Source: Siphonodentalium dalli
Taxonomy: Eukaryota > Mollusca > Scaphopoda > Gadilida > Siphonodentaliidae
Direction: 5' to 3'
NCBI GenBank assembly: GCA_032622095.1
Contig: CP136066.1
Coordinates: forward strand, 134,075,917-134,139,916
DNA: 64,000 bases
In this document: positions 47,554-56,337 of the stretch, one piece after another
Position numbering within the stretch: the first letter of the stretch is position 1
How the letters are laid out: the number at the start of each line of letters is the position of its first letter
The notes under the pieces: generated by a model
What the model saw: the letters and a program-made list of their open reading frames with translations, nothing else
What the model was told of the DNA's origin: nothing
The model's database searches: none
Made by a program: the position numbers and the translations under genes

Positions 47554-47945
47554 CCCTTTACCCAACAGAAGGGCCCTGTGCCAATGCATTCTCTTATATA
47601 TTCGAGTCGACCATAGGTCGCCTCGCATATATAAGAGAATGCATTGGCTTAACACATTAAAAATTATAAAATTGTTAAAGAATGTAAGAAAAAATTGTAA
47701 AAAGTGTTAAAAAAAGATTTTTTTTAGGCCAATGCATTCTCTTATATATGCGAGGCGACCTATGGTCGACTCGCATATATAAGAGAATGCATTGGCACAG
47801 GGCATAACTGTAACTATCACAATGTGGTCAAGGAGCCGGTTCCAATGATATCCATATTTGTATGGTTCTATTGAGACAGACCGAAGATATTTTAGGCTGT
47901 TGAAGCTTTATTTGGCCGGTTTTGGCCGGTTTGTTGGGTAAAGGG
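47554..47945. mobile_element. piggyBac-type MITE (392 bp) carrying two nested hairpins
   Basis: TTAA duplications (47,550-47,553; 47,946-47,949) enclose TIRs 'ccctttacccaaca' / 'tgttgggtaaaggg'. Inside, two near-palindromes, 47,581-47,646 and 47,729-47,795, each start 'ccaatgcattctcttatata' and fold on themselves around 'gtcgacc'. The two hairpins are also inverted relative to each other, each bordered by 'ccctgtg'/'cacaggg'. So the element folds at three levels. TTAA and the CCC start point to piggyBac. Confidence 0.88.
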
Positions 47946-48114
47946 TTAACAGAACTTCTTTCAACTGACATCGATCACAGTTTCAGCAGAATTACACTAA
48001 CATATTTCCATGAGATGTTGCCAATTATGTGAATCAATATTGATTCTCGCCAGTGTTTGTCCTACAAATATTTATGGGAATCAATTCAGTGATTCCCATA
48101 GAGGTGCTGATTAA

Positions 48115-49653
48115 CACATTGAGTGCCACTACGAGTTATCTCGTAGTACGCAACCTTCGCAGGTTGCCACTACGAGTTATCTCGTAGTGGTTTCCATGGC
48201 ATGTAACTGACAAACGGAAGCAGTGGAATAGGTCGATACACCATGAAAACCCGCCTCGGAACATCATAACAGTGATTTTATCAAATAAATAGTGTGGCTC
48301 CCCTTACATCGTTCAACTGAAGTGAGCACCATCAGCACATATATTCTACTCAAAATGGTCCAGCTGACACTGTCTCACTGAGTGACCACCAGAGGCTGTC
48401 GTGTGTGGGCAATTAGACTGGGTTTTTGGTATTCAATAGACTGGCAATGTACATGCATGCAAACACAGTCATGAAGGGGGATGGATATTCACAATGTACA
48501 AACATCCGAAGGCAGTTTCGAGGAATGATTACATCGTTGTGTTTCAACACATTGAAACTTTACACAACCACCCACACACATCACACAGGCCTGCCAAATA
48601 TGTTCCCCCCTCACTCATGTGCGAGTGGACGCATCTAACTCAAGATAAGCGGATAATCCATGATGTTATGCACGTTGATGCTACCATTATCTCATTATTA
48701 CGGAACACAGTGCTCAGTTGTTTTTGGAATACACTGTGCGGCTCCATTTGGGGGCTAGGTATTTTATAATTGATAATTCAAGTAAAGCGGAACAATTATT
48801 CTCCAAAGCTACATTGTACCCTCTTCCGAACTTGTTGGACAATGGAAAGCGTAACAATTACCGTACTTTAGACGTCATGCAGTTCATCGAACTGTTCTAC
48901 ATGTATGTACGGACAAATGGTTTTGTGTAGCATAGGGATTTACAGTAACGGGTGACTTATTTCCAAACGGATGGATTATATGGAATCATTACATGTAGCA
49001 CACTCCTGTATGTACAGGGATCTATTTGGCTACTGCTGCATGGTTGTTTTAATTTTGTGCTGACAATTTCTACACTATTATTTTGCACTGTACTTTGGAA
49101 CCCTAGCATAGGCCTAAATCAGGCTAAATAGGAGATAACTTACAATGCCCGAATCAACAGAAGATGCATGCTCGTAGTCATTACTGGAAGAAATAAACTC
49201 ATCCTCACAGGAAACAAGTTCAACCGATTCCACGTCGGATTCACCGTCTGCACTCTGCAGCCATGCATTTGCTCCATTGTCCATCAGCCATAATATAACT
49301 ATATAACGAGCTATAACCACCACAAGGACACCCACACCTCCATAAATATGCTTACCACCAAAATAACTTGTTTGGGTTACTTTCTACTTCATATTTGTTG
49401 TTCAAGCGTGTCCAATTGTGTCTACGAGATAACTCATAGTTGGCACTGGTGGTGGGAATAACCAAATTCCTTCCGCCAGTGCCAGCTACGAGTTATCTCG
49501 TAGTACTATTAATCGCCGTTTCTGTCATCTAAACTCGTGACGTCATCCAATTCTTGCTTCATTGAAGCCAAATTATGGTCTACTAAGGGTATCTATCTTG
49601 CCACGATTTGGCAAACTGGCGAGATTACTAATTGATTTCCGGCACTCTACGTG
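48115..49653. mobile_element. piggyBac-type element (1.54 kb) with subterminal CTACGAG hairpins
   Basis: TTAA at 48,111-48,114 and 49,654-49,657 flanks TIRs 'cacattgagtgcc' and 'ggcactctacgtg' (11 of 13 paired). Near both ends lie pairs of 'ctacgagttatctcgtag' hairpins (about 48,128, 48,169; about 49,422, 49,488). A minus-strand stretch near 49,280-49,140 reads acidic (ESDVESVELVSCEDEF, then SSSNDYE), the style of a piggyBac transposase N-terminus, but no catalytic DDD region is recognisable. I call it a deletion derivative. Confidence 0.75.
49114..49335 (-). pseudogene. Possible acidic N-terminal relic of a piggyBac transposase
   Basis: A 73-codon minus-strand frame contains MDNGANAWLQSADGESDVES followed by VELVSCEDEFISSSNDYEHA, rich in D, E and S, as is usual ahead of the DDE domain in piggyBac transposases. 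Its place inside a TTAA-flanked element supports that reading. It could also be an unrelated acidic frame. Confidence 0.35.
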
Positions 49654-49699
49654 TTAAAGTGAATAATGACCCGGTAACATGCATGATTAGATTTTTTCA

Positions 49700-50600
49700 T
49701 TTTGGCACACGTCATGTACGTATGTACATGTGTAGGACTACATGTAGGCCCCATATTTAGAAAATTGTCTCCCTCAAAATCATCACATTTTTTCACCTAC
49801 AATAACATGTACATGTTTTATAATGAGAAATATACCTTGCCAGACTTCTAGTTTAGTACTTTGGTACCAATATTAGTCTAAGATACATAATAAATCAGAA
49901 ACATACTGCCGATGTCGATAACATTTGTATGTTTTTGTTGGTATATCTTCAAAACAGGCGAAAAACACAAACAAAGTTACACATTAAAATACACAACCCT
50001 ACTGTATCTATTGAGTATGTTGCTACTCTTGAGTGCCTAATAAACATACATGTACGATTATTAAAATCGAGGTAAAATTCCCACCTGTACGATCGTTATT
50101 TGGTCCTGTACGTTTATTAAATTAACCAACAGAAATAATTCACCAATCTTAAATTGTGTTATTCATAGATAAATGAACTCTGATTGTTGACAGTGATCAG
50201 CACACTGTAGATTCACAGACCTGGCTATCCATCAAAACTATTTCTGTCACATGGCATCAGTAAACCAGTCAGATGGTGCGTTTTGTTGGGATGTATGGTA
50301 CTAATATTTCCAGTCTGTACGTTTATTCCACCCTGTACTATTACTCAGTTACGCGACATTTTCCAACCTGTACTATTATTCCACCCTGTACGTTTATTAG
50401 GCACTCAAGAGTATTCAACTGCATTTGAAGATAATTTTCAACAACATTGTGTTTGTGTGAAATGAGGGGTACAACTATTCCAATTATAGTCTATTTAAAT
50501 GACATATACTGGTACATGTACCATAGACCGGGGACTATTGCAGTGTAACAATTATATATAATGGGACAGTGTGCACTACAGACATTATTAACAAAATGTA
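49700..50600. repeat. Duplicated segment B, copy 2
   Basis: Partner of 44,690-45,192, interrupted by the TA-flanked element at 50,026-50,411. After the insertion the similarity resumes at 'gcatttgaagataattttca' and continues to 'ctacagacattattaac'. Confidence 0.85.
50026..50411. mobile_element. TA-flanked MITE (386 bp) with iterated CCTGTACGTTTATT motif
   Basis: TIRs 'ctcttgagtgcctaataaac' / 'gtttattaggcactcaagag' are perfect over 20 bases. TA flanks both ends (50,024-50,025; 50,412-50,413). The related segment at 44,690-45,192 lacks the insertion. Six copies of a 'cctgtac(g/t)nttatt' motif lie inside, two near the left end and four near the right, spaced 17-35 bases apart within clusters. 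TA duplication suggests a Tc1/mariner relative. Confidence 0.85.
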
Positions 50601-50955
50601 ATTTCAGCACTGTGGACTTGATTTTAATATGTTGCACTATTGCTAAACTAAGCAATTTATTAAGGAATATTATTAAGAAAAATTTTAGTATTTTCTTTCA
50701 ATATACATGTACATGTACCTATATTATATAATTAAAATGTCCAATTTGCCAATATAATCTTACGTTCGATCGCTAATTTTGTTTTCTGAAGAATGCAGGG
50801 GGGGGGGGGGGGTCGGAAAAAAAATTCAGGCACGTATGGCATTTTTTCCCTTTCGATCATTTTTTGTACCCACCCACCCCCACCGCCAAATTTTTTTCCG
50901 TTTTAGGCAGTTTTTTCCAACCATTTTTTGACACCCACCCCCCCTTTTAACATCT
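50601..50955. other. Spacer with a 15-G run
   Basis: A run of about 14-15 G at 50,799-50,813 is followed by C-rich 'cccacccacccccacc' (50,871-50,884). No gene. Confidence 0.5.
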
Positions 50956-50959
50956 TGTG

Positions 50960-51135
50960 TCATATACTTCCTTTCCAGACTTGAACAAAAACCCTCCGTT
51001 GCCATCGGGGGGAAAGTTGGACTATACATGTACATTCAATGTATAGTCAATTTTGGACTAAGTCCTGATTGATTTACACTTAATGTTATGTACACACCTC
51101 TAGGCTCTATCGATTAAGGCCATACCATGAAAAAA
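50960..51135. repeat. Duplicated segment C, copy 1 (fragment)
   Basis: 'cttgaacaaaaaccctccg', 'caatgtatagtcaattttgg', 'actaagtcctgatt' and 'ctaggctctatcgatta' match 51,960-52,265. This copy preserves the empty site for the element at 52,075-52,203 ('tttacacttaatgttatgta'). Confidence 0.85.
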
Positions 51136-51144
51136 GCACAATTA

Positions 51145-51290
51145 TAAAAATGGTGACCTGGCGCGAGGGCAACATTGCGGATTGTCTCCCCGAGGAACCA
51201 ATGTCTCCCGAGGCGGAGCCGAGGGAGACATTGGTTCCAAGCGGAGACTATCCGCAATGTTGCCCTCGAGCCAGGTCACCATTGTTTTTA
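51145..51290. mobile_element. Foldback element (146 bp), almost one palindrome
   Basis: Left 'taaaaatggtgacctggc' + 'gagggcaacattgcgga' pairs with right 'tccgcaatgttgccctcg' + 'gccaggtcaccattg'. The inner 'ggaaccaatgtctcccgag' pairs with 'gagggagacattggttcc' around a short GC-rich loop. TTA flanks both ends (51,142-51,144; 51,291-51,293), which could be a 3-bp target duplication. Related 'gcaatgtttcatgg', 'gcgggaaacattgc' words follow at 51,527-51,553. Confidence 0.8.
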
Positions 51291-51604
51291 TTATACCGAA
51301 TAACCATGTCAAAACATGTGAAACATACGCAAATCGCTTCGATTTGACACCGGCATCCATGATGTTTACTTTGAATAATGCGGAAGTCTTCTGAATCGTG
51401 ACGATTTGGTGTTTCCGGTTTGAATGTCACGGTCAAAATATGTCATAAAATTTCGTTCGGGTGCTTCCGTGAACATGTTCGGGCTCTTTCGGTCGGAGCG
51501 GTAAACATTGCAAAAAATGGTGACTGGCAATGTTTCATGGGCGGGAAACATTGCAAATTGTAAAAACACACCCTATGGGAAATTAACATAGGCTTTTAAT
51601 ATGA

Positions 51605-52275
51605 GGTATAATAATTAAAATTGTCTTTAATTAGCTGTGTGCCACTATCACATCTACAAAGAAGCAATAAACTCAACTACTCACCATGGCACAAGCCCAA
51701 TTAACGATGTTTTATTTAAGACCTGTTGGCATGTGGCACAGGTAGTATGTTTTACGAAAAATGTTAGTTAAATGTATCTTTTTTGGAAAAGGAAGGTAAA
51801 TTGTATGTCAAGGTGACGCTTTAGTATATGTATTGTCATGGGAACATCGCTTGTATTTTGGAAAAGGAAGGTAACTGGTATGTCAAGGTGACGCATTATT
51901 ACTAGTATATGTGTTGTCTGGGGAAAATCACGGTTTGGTCGTGTCTTGTCATATTCTTCCTTTCCGGTCTTGAACAAAACCCTCCTTTGCCAGCGGTTGA
52001 GACAGTTGGACTATACATTCAATGTATAGTCAATTTTGGACTAAGCCCTGATTGCGCTACCGGTACACTTTTAACACTTTCAGTGCCAAGTCCGATTTTT
52101 AGAGCTCTTTCCATCAATGTATCACATTATTGTAATCAATAAATTTGAAAAATGATCAAGGAAATATGGGTTGATACAAAAATCGGACTTGGCACTGAAA
52201 GGGTTAATGTTATGTACAGGTGCACACATCTAGGCTCTATCGATTATGGCCATACCATGAAACAAGAGCTATGCT
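51605..52275. repeat. Duplicated segment C, copy 2
   Basis: Matches 53,300-53,665 and 54,288-54,590: 'gctgtgtgccactatcacat', 'caactactcac', 'attaacgatg', 'aagacctgttggcat', 'ggtagtatgttttacgaaa', 'ggaaaaggaaggtaa'. It carries the 129-bp element at 52,075. Fragments of the 'tggaaaaggaaggtaa(c/a)tggtatgtcaaggtga' line are repeated twice inside (51,785 and 51,861). Confidence 0.88.
52075..52203. mobile_element. piggyBac-type MITE (129 bp) with TTAA duplications
   Basis: TIRs 'cactttcagtgccaagtccg' + 'attttt' and 'aaaaatcggacttggcactg' + 'aaaggg' pair over about 26 bases with one or two mismatches at the tip. TTAA flanks at 52,071-52,074 and 52,204-52,207. The paralogous sequence at 51,073-51,095 has a single TTAA and no insert, confirming the insertion and its ends. 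Confidence 0.92.
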
Positions 52276-52279
52276 GGGC

Positions 52280-53285
52280 GTGCAAAATACGCCCTCTCTG
52301 GGGAAAATTGGCGGACGGAGCTCAAATTTGAACTTGACCTGTGTTTTGGTGGGAGAAAGTAATATACCAAATTATCATTGAATCCGATAAGCTCTAGTAA
52401 AGTTATCATCCGGACAACAAATTTCAGGGATTTTCTAAGTCAAATTACGTCAAATAAGGGGCATAACTCCGGTGAAAATTGGCGGACGGAACCCAAATTC
52501 GAACTTGAGCTGTCTTTTCTCCTAATAAACCCACATACCAAATTTTATTGAAATCGGTTCACTCTAACTAAAGTTATCATCGGAATTACGTCAAATAAGG
52601 GGCATAACTCCGGTGAAAATTGGCGGACGGAACCCAAATTCGAACTTGAGCTGTCTTTTCTCCTAATAAACCCACATACCAAGTTATCATGCGTACAACA
52701 AATTTCAGGGATTTTCTAAGTCAAATTTCGTCAAAAAAGGGGCCATAACTCTCGCAAAAATTATCGGATTAAAACGAAATTCGGACTTGAGCTGTATTTC
52801 GATATATGTAATCCTGTAAAAACTGTATTTGCGTATAAACATTCCAAAATCGAGTTATCATCCGGAAACCAAAAAACATAATAAAACTGAATTTTCTGAG
52901 TCGAAAAAGGGGCATAACTCTGCCAAAAATGGTCGGACAGAACCCAAGTTCGAACTTGACCTGTGTTTTGGTGGGAGAAAGTAATATACCCAATTTGGAT
53001 TCATTCCGATAAACTATACGGTACTAAAGTTATCATCCGGACAACAAATTTCAAGGATTTTCTAAGTCAAAAAATGTCAAATAAGGGGCATAACTCCGGT
53101 AAAAATTGGCGGGCGGAACCCAAATTTGAACTTGAACTTACTTTTCGGCTATTAAACCCACATACCAAATTTTATTAAATTTGGTTCACTCTAACTAAAG
53201 TTATCATCCGGAAACCAGGTTAACGGACGCCCGGACGGACAGACCAATACTATAATACGGCCGTTTTTTTCAAACGGGTGTATAA
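52280..53285. repeat. Dispersed repeat with 130-180-bp internal units
   Basis: The line 'aaggggcataactccggt' and variants occur at about 52,455, 52,587, 52,736, 52,906 and 53,087. Each is followed by 'aaaaattggcggacggaacc', 'aattcgaacttgagctgt' and 'aagttatcatccgg'. Units at 52,455 and 52,587 are nearly identical over about 100 bases. The block ends 'ggacgcccggacggacagac', 'acggccgtttttt', a terminus I recognise in style from mollusc dispersed repeats. Confidence 0.88.
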
Positions 53286-53299
53286 AAAGTACATTTTAA

Positions 53300-53665
53300 A
53301 TTGTCTTTCATTAGCTGTGTGCCACTATCACATCTACAAAGAAGCAATAAACTCAACTACTCACCACGGCACAAGCCCAATTAACGATGTTTTATTTAAG
53401 ACCTGTTGGCATACTGTGTGGCACAGGTAGTATGTTTTACGAAAATAAAAGATTGTTCACCTGATCAAGAAAAAGGATTGTTAAATGTCTCGTATCTGGA
53501 AAAGGAAGGCAAATGGTATGTCAAGGTGCCGCTTTAGTATTATTATATATGTATTGTCACAGGAACATCACTTGTATTTTGGAAAAGGAAGGTAACTGGT
53601 ATGTCAAGGTGATGCATTATTATATTTGTTGTCTGGGGAAAATCATTGTTTGGTCTTGTCTTTTA
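53300..53665. repeat. Duplicated segment C, copy 3 (interrupted; resumes 54,108-54,185)
   Basis: It parallels copy 2 up to 'ggtcttgtctttta', then about 440 bases are inserted (53,666-54,107). The line resumes at 'tcatattcttcttttctgga', 'cttgaacaaaaccctccgtt'. Confidence 0.85.
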
Positions 53666-53937
53666 TTATATGACTATCGTTTTTCTTTCCCCAATACTGC
53701 TATTGTATAGCGATCATTTCCTGGCCATCGGATCAGCTGCAGTTTGATCCGATGTCATACCACCCTTCCTCATCTCGCATACTGGGCATGACTGGAAAAA
53801 GCAGGACAGTTCTTTCTTTATTTTTGATACTAGCGAGCGTGTGAATTGGTTTCATTTCATAATTAATGAGAGAAATTGTTCTTTTTAAATAAAAAGCATG
53901 TGCTTTTTAAATAAAAAGCATGTCATATAATAAACCT

Positions 53938-54101
53938 GTTATCGCTGCAGTGAATTGATCTGGGCTTCGCATCAAGTCTCGTTGAAGAGGTCAGATCGCT
54001 GGATCAAACTCGACACCTGCGGCGGCTCGTTTGATCCAGCGATCTGACCTCTTCAACTCGACGTGATACTTCGCCCCAGATCAATTCACTGCAGCGATAA
54101 C
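53938..54101. repeat. 164-bp foldback inside the insertion in segment C copy 3
   Basis: 'gttatcgctgcagtgaattg' + 'atctggg' pairs with 'ccagatcaattcactgcagc' + 'gataac'. Then 'gaagaggtcagatcgctgga' pairs with 'tccagcgatctgacctcttc'. The loop is 'tcgacacctgcggcggctc'. A smaller hairpin 'catcggatca'/'tgatccgatg'-like lies at 53,725-53,754 and two 'ctttttaaataaaaagcatg' units at 53,881-53,920. No target duplication found, so I do not name a superfamily. Confidence 0.82.
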
Positions 54102-54287
54102 ATGTATGTGTCATATTCTTCTTTTCTGGACTTGAACAAAACCCTCCGTTGCCAGCAGTGGGGAAACTTGGGACTATTAATTCAATATGTTTGTCCGGCC
54201 ATTTGGTAATTCTTTCATAACTTGAGTTCCTTATATTAGTATACAGTATCGATTTATAAATTCAATTAAAACCTTATTTTTGGGACT

Positions 54288-54590
54288 TTATGTCCAGTAA
54301 CTGTGGTGCCACTATCACATCTACAAGGAAGCTCAACTACTCACAACGGCACAAACACAATTAACGATGATTTATTTAAGGCCTGTTGGCTTGTGTGGCA
54401 CATGTAGAATGTTTTACGAAAATAAAAGATGTTCGCCTGATCAAGAAAAGGGCTTGTTAAATGTCTCTTTTTTAAGGAAAGTAAAGGTATGTCAAAGTGA
54501 TGCTTTAGTATATGTGTTGTCATCGGAACATCGCAGTTTGGTCGTGTCTTGTGTCATATTCTTTCTTTCCGACCTCTCCCATTACAAGCA
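54288..54590. repeat. Duplicated segment C, copy 4 (partial)
   Basis: Parallel to copies 2 and 3 from 'gtgccactatcacatctaca' to 'tcgtgtcttgtgtcatattc'. The tail at 54,630-54,720 runs into an irregular 'tatgactatgac' microsatellite. Confidence 0.85.
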
Positions 54591-54781
54591 TCGCGGAAAT
54601 TTCGACGGGATATATCTTTATCATGTACATGTAGATTTTCGACTAGCTATGACTAGTATGACTCTATCGTCTATGACTATGACTGAGTAACAGAGTATGA
54701 GTATGACTATGAGTATGATACTAGACAAAAAGTCAAAACGAGCTATAAAGTAGCACATTTTGGATGTGTGTTCGACCTGAC

Positions 54782-55239
54782 CTAGATCAACAGGTCAGGG
54801 AGAACCCAAAATCGATGTACTAAACCTCGATTTGTGTTAAAAACCTCGATCGAGGTTCTTCGAGACCATGTGACCACTGGTCAAAACATACACCCATGAT
54901 ATAAGGGGAAACACTCTAAACCAAATATGATACTAATGGAAGTAATGTAGTGTAAGTGATATAGATTATAGGCTACGGTAGTGTGGAGTATTTCACAGTG
55001 TTTCATCTTACACCCATGGGAGGCCAAATTCACATCTAATAATTAATTGTGCTTGAGCGCAATCAAGCACAATTAATTATTAAATGTGAATTTGGCCTCT
55101 CATAGTCATAGGTGTAAGATAAAATACTCCACACTAATATCGCCAGTGGTCACATGTTCTCGAAGAACCTCGATCGAGGTTGTTTAGACAAATCGAGGTT
55201 TAGTACATCGATTTTGGGTTCTCCCTGACCTGATCAAGG
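54782..55239. repeat. 458-bp foldback with nested arms, in CARD gene intron 1
   Basis: The outer arms pair 'ggtcagggagaacccaaaat' + 'cgatgtactaaacctcgat' (from 54,793) with their complement ending at 55,231, and 'aacctcgatcgaggttcttc' occurs in both. The inner arms pair 'aggccaaattcacatctaat' + 'aattaattgtgcttga' with 'caagcacaattaattattaa' near 55,030-55,095. The left arm has about 80 extra bases (54,885-54,980), so one arm has gained or the other lost sequence. Ends lack a clear target duplication. Confidence 0.85.
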
Positions 55240-55291
55240 TGATGTCAGACCTTATTCAGTATAAATAGTTGCAACTTCACATTCCACTTAC

Positions 55292-55571
55292 CGGTGTTAT
55301 TCAGCAAGAACTCCGTTAATAAGTGCGGAGCTGTGTCTTCCAAAACTGAGCAAAAATCATGAAATGCTTGGACATTTTTGTTTGACAAGATTCGTATCAG
55401 AGATTCTACTCTTTGTCTAGCGTCTTTAGGCAGAAAAATTTGTTGCTCCTCGTTCCTCGTTATAACAGTTCTTCGTATCAACCTGGGAATAATTTTGTCA
55501 ATATCCAAATCGCGAGTAAGACTTGATTTGTGACGATTTAAAAGACGAGCAACTCCGATGTTGCCCGCCAT
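55292..55571 (-). CDS. First coding exon of a CARD-domain protein
   Basis: On the minus strand, ATG at 55,571 opens MAGNIGVARLLNRHKSSLTR and DLDIDKIIPRLIRRTVITRN, EEQQIFLPKDARQRVESLIR, ILSNKNVQAFHDFCSVLEDT and APHLLTEFLLNN. This is a complete caspase-recruitment domain: six amphipathic helices with the typical 'LxxxLxVDxIIxxLI', 'Lx(5)EExxI', 'RxxxLIxIL', 'AFxxFCxxLE' and 'PxLLxxLL' spacing. The frame then meets a perfect donor, 'caccg|gtaagt' (intron starts at 55,291), phase 1. CARDs pair with other CARDs in apoptosome, inflammasome-like and antiviral signalling. Partner domains would lie on later exons, to the left; none were recognised in this window. It resembles the caspase-2/CRADD style, but assignment is open. 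Confidence 0.75.
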
Positions 55572-56337
55572 GATTCCACTATGTGCACCAGGTGGGACGG
55601 AATAACAGATACGATATTTATTTCCATGTATACATCACGCTGTCCATTAAATTTTAACACTCTAATAACATAAACGAATAACTTATTCAATGTAAGAAAA
55701 ATATTATTATTTCTCTTTTAATTGTATTGTTGCATTAGCTCCAGATAGATGATAGATCAGATCGGCGCTAAAACTAAATTATCCTGTTTATTTCTTTGAA
55801 AATATATTTCTTCAAAGCGCCACCTGTAAAAACATTAGCACGTGGGGAGTTCATGACCTTTTTTGTTTACAAAAATGTTGGTGTAGAAGATGGTGTAAAA
55901 TTCAAGGGTCCGTGAAGATTCGGCGGAGGGAAGATTCGGCAGGGAAGATTCGGCGGGTTTTATCGGCCGAATCTTCCTAGGTTTATACCAATATATTGGG
56001 ACGGGAGATTTTATGTTTTAAGTTTGCGGGTAATATCGCAAGAGCTATACTCGTCCTTGACCTCTATAAATGGTATACTCGTAGGGTGCGCATCTATAAT
56101 CTCAAATCGACTCCATTCCACCCGCATGTTCAATTTGACTTGAATATCAAGATGTTCCACCCACTTCAAGATGGTGTTCTAGAAACCACACGAAAAAAGA
56201 CCCGTTAATTAGTTGAATATAACGTGACTTGATTTGTGACGTGATCAAGCACCTTGGTTTTGTTACCATTGCATTGGACGAATGTTCCCATTTAATCACA
56301 TAGTGGATGAACACTATTCAGACTAGCTATATTCGAT
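55572..56337. other. Upstream of the CARD exon, and start of LINE, no gene recognised
   Basis: It would hold the CARD gene promoter and 5' UTR. At 55,913-55,976 three tandem 'gaagattcggc(g/a)g' words are followed by the inverted 'gccgaatcttcc', a small GC-rich hairpin. The LINE 5' end is somewhere between about 56,210 and 56,338. Confidence 0.45.
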
